Of a stretch of 64,000 nucleotides of DNA, positions 46,274 through 58,985 are shown in pieces. The notes below the pieces were generated by a model, which was given only the letters and a program-made list of their open reading frames with translations, ran no database searches and had not been told where the DNA came from. The DNA lies in NCBI GenBank assembly GCA_025766275.1, contig JAFKAC010000005.1:310001-374000 (forward strand), in the 5' to 3' direction. Both the position numbers and the translations under genes were made by a program. This stretch comes from Lactarius indigo (taxonomy: Eukaryota > Basidiomycota > Agaricomycetes > Russulales > Russulaceae). Each line of letters starts with the position of its first letter. Position 1 is the stretch's first letter.

Positions 46274-48316
46274 TCATGTTTTCAGGATCTTTTCAGGAGC
46301 TCCTTCTCTCCTGCCAGTATCGAAACTGCCTCAGGAAACCGAGGCGTTATCCTGCATTCGTATGGGGATGGTTTTCTACGAGGTGCAAGTTAGTAGTCAG
46401 GCTCAACGCAGCATTGGGAGTAAATTGCATACACAATCGTCCCAGTATCCACGAATCCATCGATATCAAGGGGCACTTCATTCCCGTCTTTATCACGAGC
46501 CGGTTCGAGGGTCGCTGCCCAGAGTACCGTGGCTATGTAGATGAAGAGCGAGTCGTTAGCAAGGTGTTTTCCCACGCAAGCGCGCTTCCCAAAGCCGTAT
46601 GCGCCGTGCCCATCGTGTGTCTCCGCGCCTTGGGGACCCGACGTGACTTTTCCATCCGCATCAAGGAATCGTTCGGGTCTGAATTGTGCGGCATCGTCAC
46701 CATAAGCAGATGGATCCCAGTGACACTGCCAGAGATTCGTGAGGCATAAGGTCCCCTTGGGGATAAACATCCCATTGTACCAGTCGTCCTCTGTCGTAGA
46801 ATGTGGGAGCGAAAGTGGGAGAGCAGGGCGCCATCGGAGGGCTTCTTTAGCCATCGCTTGTATATATGGAAGGTTGGGGGCATCCGAAAATGTAGGGATG
46901 CGCGATCGGCCGACGACGGTGTCCAGCTCCTTGTGTGCACGCCTCTGTACTTCTGGGTTCGCAGCCATTGCAAGTCCCCACCATTTCATCGTCGTGGATG
47001 TCGTCTCCGAGCCAGCGGCGCTGTCAGAAAGGGAGGTTCAGCGAGGTGTCTCGAGAGTATGAAGGAAGGACACACAATAATGCCCCAGAGAGCCAAGCCA
47101 TTTCTTGACCAGAAAGCTGGTTGCGGGCAGAGCCTTTGAAGAACGATGCACTCATACTCGGTCGATCAGAACCTTCAGACTATAAATTTCCTGGTTCAGG
47201 TGACTTCGAATGATCGCCTTTGCATCTGCACCTACCAAGCTACTGACAACACGCTTATGGAGTGACTCGAACAAGGTATTATATCGCGCGAAATCTCGGA
47301 TTCCTTCGGATTTCCACCTAGCGAATCTGGGGCAAGGCCATACTACTGAGTTAGAGAAACACCGCATCGATATTAGGGCGGACCTTTCAGGGATGTACAA
47401 CATCCAAGGGAACAAGTCGACGAGATATGCCCCTGGAGCAGCCGCCCTGGAAATACGGTCGATGAAAGCGTAAATCGCCTGCACGGTTTCATCCTCTTCA
47501 CTTTCAAGAGTGGGGTAACTGTAAAGGACAGACATAATCGTGGAAGTGGCGGCAAGTTGAAAGTGGTTTTCTAAGGCACCAGGATCCGCTAGCGACGCAG
47601 AAGTAAGGAGCACAGCTGCTTCGCGTAGAATATTGTGATAACTGAGAACTGCCGTTTTTGAAAGGTTCTGGTGGATTGCCCGTCGGCTACGGCGCCAACG
47701 GCTACGGGAAGGCAGTCAAGCGCCGGTTTGTACGAGAAAACCATGAAACTGACTCATCATAACCGAGAAAGGGAAATGTAAGACCGCCAGAAAGGACTTC
47801 TTGAGCCATAATCATGCGAGGACGATCAGAATAAATGCTGGAACGGCGATCAAGGAGCTCTGCAGCTGCTCTGATGCTATTCAGGACGAGAATGGGTTGA
47901 CCGAGAGCAGTTAAGTACATCATATCCTCTGGAACATCGTGAGCTCGTGAACCCCATGTTGGTAATAACAAAAAGGAGGGCGCACCGTATTTTTCCTTGC
48001 ATTCTCTCTCAAACAACCAGTTCTTGTCCAGTAGTCCAAGGGCATTTCCGATAATAGGAAATCCCCGCGGACCAGGAGGAACCCGGCGCCAGGGGCTCCT
48101 CAAATAGCGAACCACCAAAATAACTGCGAGACCCAAGACTACAACCAAACCACCGCGGGTCGTCGCAAGCCCTCGAACATAGTCGGGTGAGAGGTGGCAA
48201 TAAGGAAACCACGATCCAGGAAACGCAGCCGTGTCGCATCCCAGACCACTGGCATAATTACCAACAAAAGGTTTGCCTCCCATTGCGAGGATCGGGTTGG
48301 TTCCTGGTAGAGACAT
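46274..48316 (-). CDS. Cytochrome P450 monooxygenase
   Basis: Multi-exon. An N-terminal anchor helix lies at about residues 55-72 (GGLVVVLGLAVILVVRYL), followed by the proline hinge RVPPGPRGFPIIGN. WRRSRRAIHQNLS is the C-helix, with its heme-propionate Trp and Arg, and its first residues are rebuilt over an intron. The I-helix is AAGSETT, the ExxR motif is KEALRWRP, and the heme-binding loop YGFGKRACVGKHLAN carries the Cys ligand. A last intron (46432-46376, with a TACTAAC branch site) links VDTGTIV to KPSPYECRITPRFPEAVSIL and the stop at 46276-46274; without it the protein would seem truncated. Likely an ER-bound oxygenase working with NADPH-P450 reductase. The substrate is unknown. The large P450 sets of wood- and soil-living basidiomycetes handle xenobiotics and secondary metabolites. 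Confidence 0.93.
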
Positions 48317-49671
48317 CAGAAGAGGACAACCCTGCTCGTTTATATGGGCTACTATCGTAATGTCTGGTGATATTTCCTCGGCTCCGAATTACGTGCATGA
48401 CACGTCGGGCGCAAATGATCTTTATGTAACTCATGTTCCACGCACGTCAGAATCGAAACTGAGAAACCATGGCCAGGGAGTTAATGCCTCAACCCAGGGC
48501 CTCCCGCCCTGTTAAAAATCTTGTCAACAGAACCGGGGTATACGATTTCGACGCTATGATGCAATGGCCAGGACAACACGTGGAAGCCGCGTGGCAAGAG
48601 ATAACCAAGTAGCCTGTCAATGGGTAGACTCCTTCCCTATTTGATGCTCTATTTGTGGTCTCTTGCACGGATGACTGGATCGGGAAGGAGTCTGAGAATG
48701 AATCGGAGATACGACGAATCGACCTCCTCCGTGGATTGGATACGTACAAGTATCAGAGTAAGGTTCGAGGCAGAGTAAGATACGAGCGGAGCCTTCACCT
48801 TGCTTGTGACAGCAGATTGGATTACCTAAGAACGAGTGGATCGTACCTGAGAACCAAACATGCTCCCCAGATGAGGCTGCACGTGCTCATTTCTCTCTTG
48901 CCGCCATCTCTTGCCAACCAGGTTTGCCACCTCTCTGCCAACCGGTCTGAAGAGCCATAATTTTTTTAATAAAAAAAATTACCCGCCCGCCACACCCAGT
49001 AAGTGAAGCGATCAATGATGAGGTCCACAAGCTTCTGGCTTCCATGGCGCCCTTCGCGGTCACAGAAGCCCCCTTCATTTTCGATCGAGAAGTGCATCGT
49101 GCTCAATCCCTACGCAACCTTTCCACACACCATTGAGATTTTCGCTACAACTGACAGTGATACCCGGAGAGTTTGTTCTCCATGTCACCGTTTTACATAT
49201 ATACCTAAAGAACAGTTGCCATTCTTTAGCGTTCCGTGCTGAGCGCCTCTTTCCTCCCTCAAGCGCCGCGCGAAACTTGACCCGAATAGAGCCGAGCATC
49301 GACTCGCAAAGAACACCGTTGTTGATGCATCTGAGTCACGCTATCATGGTGCATGATTCTGAGATGTTTGACTTCCCACCGGCAGGCACGGGATGTCGAG
49401 CTCTGTACCTCGATGACTCGCTCAACAATCAAAAGTCCCGTAACTCAGTATGTCGAATCCGACTTAGATTGAAAAATCGATATTGCCTATTATAGTTCTC
49501 TTCCATTTTGTCTACCACAACCTGTCGGCGTGGTTGATTCAGCGGAGTTCGGATTGATTGTGTTTTACAGATACAAGACAGTTGGGTACTTGTGAGAACG
49601 CAACATGGTCCTCAGGAGTCAGGACAGAGGAATATTTCAGACATTTGCACTCGTGCACGTTGATTGCTTCA
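48317..49671. other. Intergenic
   Basis: About 1.35 kb between the P450 start and the aldehyde dehydrogenase stop. A T7/A8 palindromic AT tract is at 48961-48980. No gene seen. Confidence 0.45.
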
Positions 49672-51473
49672 TCACAAACCCAGTGGGTAACTGGCTTTTG
49701 GTGGGTGTAGTGTGATCGTATGTCTCTCCGTGAAGTTGTCGACGTTGAATCTGCCATAGCCGCTCGAACCCCTAGAAACGAGTGAGCTGACGGAGATACC
49801 CGTGAATCACACAACACACCCCAAGCCAGTAACCCCAATCGCGCCTTCGACATGAATCGTCGAGCCGTTGATGCTCACAGTGCCTACGACAAACGACCCA
49901 GTCCAGTCCGGTGCAACCGAATGATCAAATAGGAGCACAAACCGAAACGAAGGCGCCTGGACACGTTCATCGCATTGTAAAGATCATTCGTCCAGACGGC
50001 AGACGCCAATGAGTAATCCGTCGCGTTCGCGAGTTCGACAGCCTCATCGATGGTATCGACGGCGGCCACGACCAGCACGGGACCAAACGTCTCGCGCTGC
50101 CAGAGCCGCGTCTCTGTCTTGACCCCGGTGAGGACGTGAGGCTTTAGTAGCGCGGGTCCCGCTTTCTCCAGGTCACCAAGAAGCACCTCGGCCCCGGCTT
50201 CCTTGGCCTCCTTCAGCATTTCAATGACGTTATCCGCGCTGCGGTCTGTGAAGAGCGACGAGAGGTGAGAGTGCTCGGGATCCCCGACGGTGAGGGTATC
50301 GATGTTTCGCTTGATCGCAGCGACAAGCGGTTCGAGCACCGGACGCTGCACGATCACTCGCTCGGTGGACATGCAGATCTGACCGGAGAATAGGAGAGCA
50401 CCGGATACGATAGCCCTCGAAGCCTGCTCAATGTCTGCGTCCGCGAGCACCTATGACACGCGCCAGGTATCAGTGCAGTGAGTAATAAGGCAGCGGTGGT
50501 CGCACGCACCACCACGGGTGACTTTCCACCGAGCTCGAAGACACACGATTTAAGATGTTTTGCGGCCTCGCCGGCAAGGATCCTCCCGACACGGTCGCTC
50601 CCAGTAAACTGGTCAAACGTACACGTCGGAAAGTATCGAAGAGAGGGTTCAAGGTACGCACCCCGACCTTCCTGACTGCCGGATGGGCGATTATCTCCGA
50701 GGTGAGTGAAGGTGTGTCCTCCACGGACATAGGTAAAAAGTTAAGAACGCCCGCGGGGAGCCCAGCCTGGAACCATAATCAGCCTTTTAACAACCCCATA
50801 CTTAGGTAAGTTTACGGACATCGTGCAGAGCGTCTGTAACGAGGGAGGAGGTGTGTGGGCAGACCTCCGAGGGGCGAACAACGACTGTGTTGCCACAAAG
50901 AAGTGGAAGTGCCACAGATATGAGCATTAGCGGAAGCGGAGCGTTCCATGGTACCACCGAGTACCTGCAGTTCTGGTCAGCGCCTTGGCGGCAATGGAGA
51001 AGCAATGACGAGCAGCTAGGCAGCACGCACACTACCCCAAGTGCACGTCGCTGGACGAATACTTGTCCTCCGGGGATAAAGCTGGGAAGCGTTTCGCCGC
51101 TCAACTCATTCACCAAGCATGCGATGTTCGTGAGAGAGACGGGTGCACTGCGGAGATTAAAGAGAACTTGCGACTCTGGCATGGCCGCTTCGGCACGCAT
51201 TGGAGCGGCCACCTTCTTCTGCCACTCATCAGACTCTAACGTAGCTAAGGCACGAAGCAGAATCCCCCGACGCATGTTGGGTGGGGTGTCTTCCCACGCG
51301 GGGAATGCTTGCTGGGCGGCCTCGATGGCAGCCCGGCAATCGTCTGAAGATGCAGCTGCAGAGATGGAAGCGAGCGCACCCGTATGAGGGTTGCGGACCT
51401 CGAAAGTTGCACCAGTGCTTGCAGGGCGACGCTCGCCGTTAATAAGCAGAGGAATGAATGGGACGTCGGACAT
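49672..51473 (-). CDS. NAD(P)-dependent aldehyde dehydrogenase (salicylaldehyde/vanillin dehydrogenase type)
   Basis: Multi-exon, beginning MSDVPFIPLLINGERRPAST. Family motifs appear in order: TFEVRNPHTGALAS; a Rossmann entry PWNAPLPLMLISVALPLLCG with NTVVVRPSE (NAD-binding Lys region, here Arg-Pro-Ser); FTGSDRVGRILAGEAAKHLK; the general-base Glu in VFELGGKSPVVV; the nucleophile Cys in FSGQICMSTERV; ETFGPVLVV; and the C-terminal GTVSINGSTIHVE and SSGYGRFNVDNFTERHTI, ending at 49674-49672. It oxidises an aldehyde to the acid. Resemblance is closest to bacterial-type salicylaldehyde/vanillin dehydrogenases, so an aromatic aldehyde is a reasonable guess. Cytosolic, with no targeting peptide. It sits 1.35 kb from the P450 on the same strand, but co-function is only a possibility. 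Confidence 0.92.
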
Positions 51474-53184
51474 GACGATCGCCGCGGTGGGGAAGAGGGC
51501 ACGGTTGTTGTTGAGATAATACCCAGGCTTACTGGCTTATATAGACCATGCTCCATCCCATGACGTGGTTCTTGAGTGACGTGGTATTTCGTGAGAAACA
51601 ACTCACCCGAACAGAAGATGCACAGTGCGGCACATTACAGTAAAGGTAAATTGCTAGCCCAGTGAAGATCAATGCCGTTTGTGAGTGTCAGGGCTGGCCA
51701 AATCAAGCATATGATTCCACTAATCCGTGGTCGGGAGGTAACCGGTAACCCCTTACGAGGTTCCATCAATTCATGAACCTGCCCTCGGCGCGCACCGTCG
51801 TTCGGACTCTTGCTTTGTTCTAGATCTTTTATACTGTTCCACGCGAATAACAGTCTTTGTTTTCGTGGGGACACATTTCGGGTACAGTTTCGGGTACGGC
51901 CTTATTAGTAATTTTCTAGGAAGTCACCCACAGTTCCTGTCACCGCAAGGGGTTGGACCTCGTGAGATCCTACAAATCGCTCGCATGGCTGTGGTACGTC
52001 GGAATTTTCCTGAACGGTCCTGATGATGCACTCTATACAAGGTTTTTTGATCCCATCGAGAATCAGTTAGGCACTTGGAAGTAGAAACACGACCCACTGG
52101 CGACACGTCCTTGAACATGTCCCTTTCTTTAACGGCCACAGTGACATCATACGGGCATTTGTGGATCAACGGTCTTTTTTTCTCGATGATCATATACATA
52201 CCTATTAGACGTTTTATAATTTGGGGGCACTAAAAGTATTGGGGACGTGATAATATGTCGCAAAGTTATTGAGGATTGGTACATGCATATGGGCAGTGTC
52301 AAAACAAGTAAATTACCACGCACTTACCACGTACTATGCCTGACCCGGAGTTCGGACGCCGAGTTCGGTCAGTCACGCTTTGTCATGCCCCTTATTGAAA
52401 CCTGACCTGAACTCGGTCAGTCGCTCGCTCGATTGCCAGTGCAAGATGTGTAGTGTCAGTGTGCATTGAATTATCAGTCCTATCTACATACTATTATGGA
52501 TGCTATTGTAGGAGGATTATGATATTAGGACCAAGAGTAGGTGAGCCCGTGAGCAAGGCCGTATGTTACTACAGTAAATACTAGAAGACCAAGAGAAAGA
52601 CCAGGGCTACCTTGGGGATCACAAAGTAAATGTGATCAACATCTTCTGGTACTAGGGGGTGGGAGCCGGGAGAAGTGGTTGTGAAAGATCAGATCTATCA
52701 GACACCAGACGAGGCGCATGAGTGTCGGATTTGACGTCACTGTCTGGGCCGCTTTTGGAAGGTGCGTGCTTACTCAATCAAATTAATCAAACTTCGACCA
52801 GAACATGAGAAGGGTGACAAACCACCCAATCCTCGCTTTTTGCAACACAACAAAGTTTTATTTTAAAAACAGTTGAAGAGTGTTCACAAATGGTACCAGA
52901 TAGATTATATCTATTTCGATGTGATTGGAGGAGAACTGGGCAAGAAATTTGAAGTGTCCGAACTCGCGGGGGGGGGGGCGTTCGAACTCCGGGTCGAGCA
53001 TAGTAAAGGAGTTATCGTTATTGTTATCGCTAAGGCTATTTTCACGGCAGAGAAACTTCTGGCCGTACATACAGTACTATGGTCCTAAAATTATCAAAAC
53101 GGTAATGTGCTGATATTTTCAAGCGTCCGCCACTGATCGCAACGAGGACGAAGCTCTCGCTGAGCACTAACCACCCAGGAAAGT
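51474..53184. other. Gene-free stretch
   Basis: About 1.7 kb of AT-leaning DNA with no coding frame. It contains a short inexact repeat of ...GAGTTCGG...GTCAGTC... around 52349-52376 and 52405-52422, and a G9 run at 52969-52977. Confidence 0.45.
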
Positions 53185-53698
53185 CTACATTTTCCAACGA
53201 CCGCCGGCTAAAGGCGAAGCGTAGCCGTACCTCGACGAGAGGTCAACAATCGCTTGCTCGCGCTGAGCCTGGGTCAATTGCCGTGGGAGAGGTTGGTGAG
53301 AAGTGGAGGGTGCCGGTGCGGCAACGTCTTGCTGTGTTGTGGCAGGTTTGGTAGCGGACATTTTGCCAGTGGCCGCTGGCTCCGAAGGAAGGGCAGGAAC
53401 GTGTACACCTCCCCAGCCGTATGTAGAAGAAAGGGTGCCAAAAACAGCGTCAGGATCGCGCTGCTCGTCCTTTCTTGTTACGCCCCGACTCGGTGGACTG
53501 ACAATTGTACTCTCTGAATTTTGGAGTTAGATCGTCGAAGAGCCTACAGCAGGCTCAAGGGCACATACCGGAGTCGCGCGCCGAGGTGCTGGGATGGGTG
53601 TAGGGATGTGTTTGGGTTGAAGTGGGCTTCTGGAACATTTTGGACAAGAGACCACGACGAGGCATGGAGGGAGAGGTCGACTTGGAAACGCTAGACAT
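53185..53698 (-). CDS. Small disordered protein with YG motifs (family shared with 55337-55819)
   Basis: Two exons (53698-53569 and 53513-53185), 55-base intron (GTATGT to TTCAG), 152 residues. It starts MSSVSKSTSPSMPRRGLLSK. Most of the chain is Ser/Thr/Pro/Ala-rich and disordered, but two islands recur: AVFGTLSSTYGWGG and EQAIVDLSSRYGYASP, both of the type hydrophobic-x-x-L-S-S-x-Y-G-aromatic. The neighbour at 55337-55819 carries ALSTLQGKYGLAD. I remember similar single YG islands in many small mushroom proteins of unknown function; no biochemical role is known to me. There is no signal peptide or membrane helix. Confidence 0.7.
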
Positions 53699-55336
53699 AG
53701 GAAGGCTTTGTTTCGATGTGAGATTAAGTGATACATTAGACCACACACTCCTGCGTGTTTTAAGCATTCAGGAAAGCGGCATCTCCGTATGATTCTATGA
53801 CTCGTCTGCGCAAGTTAGTCAGAATGACTCAGGTGGGCACAGGCACAGCTGGGGCGATGCTGATTTCCTGTTGTTTTCCGCCGCAGTGGACACAGGTTAA
53901 CTAGAACAGGGCTGCGCAAATGGCATCTTACCCTAGCCCCATAGAGCACATTGACAGATCGTAGTTCATCAAGGGGCGCGGTCAGCAAACGCCAGAAAAG
54001 AAGTGCAACCGAACGCCGTGGGTACCGTGACCAAGTCGTGTGCCGGCGGCCGCGTTAGGTCCCAGGAACGTGGGAGCCACTGGCAGGCAAATGACTCAAG
54101 GCCCGGCGCTGTACTGTTCGGTCCGGTCACCTGTGATCGCGTGGTTCCTTGCTCAACTCAAATCCCAACTCGCCGCCTTCAAGTTTTGGGCATTATTGCA
54201 TTACCCTTTGTTATGAAAATTCTCAATTCACATATATATCCGTGACACTCCCAGAGGGTTTTTAGGGGGGGAAGGCCCTCAGATTCCTCGTTAACCCTTC
54301 ATCGATTCATCCACCGTATTTACTAGTTGTGAACAGCCTGAGCGCGTACTAGTAGTGGCAGTTCATGAGGGCACTATTCTATATACAGGTTTTCACAGTA
54401 TTGTAGCACCAGTGTCTCGAAAATCTCCCGATCGTCACGTCAGATTTTCGATGTCTTGGTGTGGGTTGACAACAGGAATTGTTTCTAACGGGGACATAAC
54501 TTGGGCCATCCGTATACAAGTTATCTACTTGGGCAAAAAAGTGAATGGATCCCCACTAGCGCGGCTCCCTTGCTCAGTTTGGATGGTGTCTTGACCGCGA
54601 CCCAGGTGGATGCGGGATGCGGGAAAGGACGGACTTCCCCCCATCCGGTTTATTGGATAGTCGAAGGACTCGATAGTAATGTACGGCGCCGGCAGAGTTA
54701 GAACAGTGCTGGCTACCGTGACCCTAGTTGTTGTATTGAGGCGTCGCACAAATTCAACAAGCTATGCTCGAGAGAAAGATGTTGCTGTGGTCTGCGTCTC
54801 TGTTTGGTGCATATTGGTACATGTGCTATGTGTACCCTGGGTAGTCGAGTCATTCCTGCATTCCCACATTACGGTGCGTGGGCGCTCTAACCATATTCTA
54901 GCTCAGATGGTTCTGCCGATATATTACACCGAACCACAGACATGAAACATCTGTTCTTTCTTTGGGAACTAGCAGCTGATACGGCAAGGAGCATTGCACA
55001 AAGTTTCATGTTGGAGAAGAAAGTTCACCATGCGCAACGGAGAAAGAAGAGCAGTTGTAGTACATCATATGAAGGAATCCTTAATCTCTAGCGAGGGGAA
55101 AGTCAGGACAAATAAGACCGAGCCTCAAACTAGAAAACTAAGATATCAATGCGGTGAGGGCGTTTTTTTCCCAGCGAGTGAAATACTAGGTAACACTGCC
55201 TTCATCATCGAGTCACGCATCATTGTGGAACTTCCTCGACAAAGTCAGCGGTCTAGTCGTTCCTCGAAAAACATGCACAAGCGCAAATCCTACCACTTCG
55301 TTAGGTTGGCTTAAATAGCCAGGCTCCACCGCCGGT
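53699..55336. other. Gene-free stretch
   Basis: About 1.6 kb between the two YG-motif genes. Open frames are short and without splice support. Confidence 0.45.
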
Positions 55337-55819
55337 CTATGATGTCGTCGCGGCATCAGCCTTCCCAATTTTCTTGTCTCCGGGCCCCTTCCTTGGTCTA
55401 TCGCCATCGGAGGAGGCAGAAAATGATAGGGGCGAGGGCGGCACAGGTGAGCCACCAGAACGGTATCTTTCCCGAAGAAGGGCAAGGGGTGAGGAGCGGG
55501 TCTTGGCTTTCTCTCCCCTCTGTAGTTTCGCAGGAAGGGGTGCGATGGTGGATGAGGATGGCGTAGTACCAGCGGGGTTGGCAGGAGTTGGTATATATTG
55601 GGGCGCGGCCTGTTTCTTCGAGGAGAGCGGAGGTGGCACAGACGTGGTGGAGGCGTCAGCTAGGCCGTACTTTCCCTGCAGCGTGGATAACGCAGCAGCG
55701 TAATCCTTCTGTGGGGGAGGCCGCCTGGCTCTGTCCTGCTTTTTGGGGTCAAACGAGGACGACGTCGTATCTGTAGATAATAGGGAAATGGTTGAAGCCG
55801 TTGGGTCGGATTCTTCCAT
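55337..55819 (-). CDS. Small disordered protein with YG motif
   Basis: An uninterrupted frame of 160 residues from the ATG at 55819. It starts MEESDPTASTISLLSTDTTS and has the island KDYAAALSTLQGKYGLAD at about residues 39-56. The rest is rich in Pro, Ser, Ala and Lys/Arg, with a basic C terminus (RPRKGPGDKKIGKADAATTS). A run of the type SPLALLRERYRSGGSP near residue 115 may be a second, degenerate island. The codon pattern and the related neighbour at 53185-53698 support a real gene. The leader upstream is CT-rich. Function unknown. Confidence 0.65.
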   Translation of the reverse strand: MEESDPTASTISLLSTDTTSSSFDPKKQDRARRPPPQKDYAAALSTLQGKYGLADASTTSVPPPLSSKKQAAPQYIPTPANPAGTTPSSSTIAPLPAKLQRGEKAKTRSSPLALLRERYRSGGSPVPPSPLSFSASSDGDRPRKGPGDKKIGKADAATTS

Positions 55820-56633
55820 CTTTTACTGTGTCAAGAATGGGAGGTGGAGAGATCGGGGGTTGTTTAGTCCTTTTAACGGTTTTTTTTTGAGAAGGTCTCC
55901 TTCTCGCAGATGGAAAGAGATAAAGAGATAAAAGTGTTGGGAAATCGCGTGGACATGTTAGTGGCGCGAGCGCGCAAAAATCACTCTAACGAAAAAGATT
56001 ACCCCAAAGGCAACATGTGCCCAGAGGCATAAGTCCGGGGATGCGAAAGGGACCGCACCTCCACTGAGTATCATACTCGGCGACCTTGACACTGGAAACT
56101 CTCTGGGCTCTGCCCTGGGTCCCTGCCTCAAAACAAATCTGTAGTCGTTTCCCATCTGAGCTGCTGCGGACCTCAAGACAAGGTCCAAGTTTCAGAGCCG
56201 ATTGTCCTAGGAATCATGTTCCTATATGACATGGAAGTTGTTTCATCGGGCGCCAGTAGCAACTCATCTATCCGGGATGCCACATATACGTTAAGATTTA
56301 GATGAAAATGGAATGCTATGCATCATCAAGCTGCGACTGGAGGCAGAGAAGTTAATGGCCCACGTGAAAAAATAGTTCATTATCACTACAACCCACCTAC
56401 TGTCACTGGCGTCTTTGCGCAGGCATTGCTTAGAGTATGCACAGAGCTGTGCGCTCAGCGCGCCGAATTCGGAAATGTCCGTAAGATGCTTTGTGCTGCT
56501 GATTGCGCACGTGACACGATGACAGCCCAAGGGTCAGAACTGCGCAAGAAAGGTGTGAACGACCCTCCGCGGGAAAAAGAACTCTTCACGCCGGTTCCGC
56601 ATACCCGGGGATTACAGCCTACAAGTCCACATA
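55820..56633. other. Intergenic
   Basis: About 800 bases between the YG-motif gene start and the PRMT3 stop. No gene or repeat recognised. Confidence 0.5.
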
Positions 56634-58776
56634 CTATCGTACCTTATAGATCTGCACGACTACATCTGCCGGTGTTTCACTCCCCGTCTCTGAGCTGGTG
56701 CCCGATTTGACTGCGTAGTGTACCTCAACGTCCAGCTCTCTCGAGTTCGTTTTGCTCTTTCGACAGTGGAATGTCCCTGCCACGGTCGTTCCTAGTACGG
56801 GGCGTTCAAGTGTAAGCACACCTAGCTTCCAAACGAGACATTTCAGTACCTTCAGTGACCACGATAGGTTCACGCAGCAAGAAAATCGTATGCTTCCAAT
56901 GCGTGGGCGTACTGCGGGGTCCCGTGCTGAAACTTATCATCCCCTGCCGGCTTTTTATGCTCTGTCGCCGGGGTACGCTGAGCCTGCGTCCGAGCGGCCA
57001 TACTTCCGCGAGCTCGCTTCCATCGCGCGTCACATGTACAGCTGTGTCTGATGAGATCGGAGACCCAGTAGTTTCGAAAAAAGTATCGAAGTAAAGCACG
57101 AGGGCGTGGATTTTAGTACGTCGCGCGGCAGTTGAGACTAGCGTAAAAGGTGCGCTAAACTCCAGCCGTTTTGTCGTGACATCCCCAAGATAGATATCCT
57201 GCAAGTACATGAGCGCGAGACAAAGTAGGGAAATGGTAATCGCACCTTGAGCATATACGGCTCACTCATCACTGTGTCGGGTCCTACGATATCCACAACA
57301 GCGTCATTGAAAACGTCCTCTCCCATCACCGACAGATCAAAACCTGGGATGATATCAGCGCGAAGCAAGTCGCGATTGACTGACGCACCATATATATCGT
57401 TCCAAAAACCAACTCTTTCCTTATAGATCCCACTCGCCTCGCTCAGACAGAGCATCATTCTACACTGGCTTGGAGCCATAACCCCACCAGGTTTAAGGAA
57501 GCGATCTCGTGCGGAGAGTACAGAGTCCAGCATCGACTCGTAGAGCAAGGCATAGCCCATCCATTCGGAAATGATCACATCAACTTGCGTGATGTCATCT
57601 GGAAGGGATATGTGCTCCACCTTGCCCTGGATTACACTGCGCACGTTAGATTAGATAAACTACAGAAAAGGACGACGGACGTTATAACATCTCCGTAACC
57701 ATTGGCTTCGACAATTCTCCTGGCTTTAAGTGCAATGTCGCTGGCATCGACGGCGATTACACGCTTTGCGCCGGCACGAGCAGCAAAGAGAGATAGAATT
57801 CCTGTCCCGCATCCAACATCTAAAACGATCGCATCTTGGAAGAGTGCAGCACTGGTCATAATGAAAGACGCGTAAGAAGAGGTCCTAACTCTGTCCTGGA
57901 TCATCACCGCGTGAATGTCTAAGAGAGAAACAACACTCAGATGGTAGGTGATGGGGTTTCGGACGGACCTACCATTTACTCCATAACTATCAAAATAATG
58001 CGAGTCATCGTCACTTCTACTAGAGCCTGAGACGGGCTCGCCAGGGGCATCGATCGCTTCTCTAATGAGGGCGATATCCACACGCTGGCTAACCAGCGAC
58101 CGATATTCGACCAGCTCTTCCTTTGCCACGGTTAATTTTGTTTCGAGTGTGGCAATTCTTCTCGTGGCAGAAACGAGGTCAGAAGGGACCACGGCCTTGG
58201 AACCATCCTCGCTATCGGACCAGCTATCCAGAGAGTTTACTGGCCCAGAATTAACAGGGAAAGGCTTGGCCTGCATAGGACTCACAAAGGAGGGGGTCGT
58301 CTTCTATCACAGGTAGCAGATAATCATCGGATAAGAAGAATGGCTCCTTCCCGCTGAGTGCTTGCAGACTCGACGCCGGAGGTTTCTAAATGCCATCGTG
58401 AAATCCACACGAGAGCGATGAGATGGCGCCCATACCTCCTTCCTAATATAGTTTATGAGGCGGACACGATCATGGAAGTCGAGCGCTGTCGTAAACACTC
58501 TGTGTTAGGGGTTTCATGAAAGCAGCCGAGGAGCAGCCGAGAACCTTTCTCTTCGCAAAACGTGTTCAGATCGAATCCATGAGTTCTCTTGTCGTAATCT
58601 AACGCCTCGGCTGCAGATGCAAGATGTTTGTCCTCGAATAAAGACTTGCATTGTCTCGCATTTGCGGAGTCCGAGACCCAGTCGCTCCAAACTTCCTCGT
58701 TTTCATCTGGCTCGCTCCCCGACTCTGATCCGGTTCCGATAAGGTCGAGTGAGGTAGCGGGGAGGTGAAGGCTCAT
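56634..58776 (-). CDS. Protein arginine N-methyltransferase 3 (PRMT3)
   Basis: The N-terminal region begins MSLHLPATSLDLIGTGSESG (an in-frame ATG at 58815 is the alternative start), is acidic, and holds the PRMT3-type zinc-finger remnant: RQCKSLFEDKHLASAAEALD, KRTHGFDLNTFCEEK and ALDFHDRVRLINYIRKE. A coiled segment (TRRIATLETKLTVAKEELVE) leads to the catalytic core. SAM-binding motif I is VLDVGCGTGILSLFAARAGA, followed by VIAVDASDIA, the double-E loop ISEWMGYALLYESML with its two catalytic Glu, and the THW loop TPTHWKHTIFLL. The closing exon (VAGTFHCRKSKTNSRELDVE) ends at 56636-56634. In yeast and animals PRMT3 methylates ribosomal protein S2 in the cytosol. The finger keeps one CxxxxF/DxxTH pattern rather than a full C2H2, so zinc binding should be checked. 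Confidence 0.92.
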
Positions 58777-58985
58777 GTTGCTATTTCGTTCGCTCGATGG
58801 CTTGAGATGATCCAACTTATTTTATGATTTGTCTTCTCGGCCGAGAAAGGTATGTTTTTCCCACTCACACTGGTTGGATCAAACGAACGGAGGGTATCAA
58901 TTGCAAACGAGGGACAAGTACTTTAATAACAATAAACGAGCGTAGGAGTGGTAAGTTGGAGAACTTTCAAGCCCAGTCTGTGCAA

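Noticed and set aside
46390..46450. Truncated C terminus of the P450
   Set aside because: The early stop lies inside a 57-base intron with a TACTAAC branch site; splicing restores a normal C-terminal sequence.
46274..51473. A P450 and aldehyde dehydrogenase metabolite gene cluster
   Set aside because: There is no backbone synthase, transporter or regulator nearby, and the two genes are 1.35 kb apart with separate promoters.
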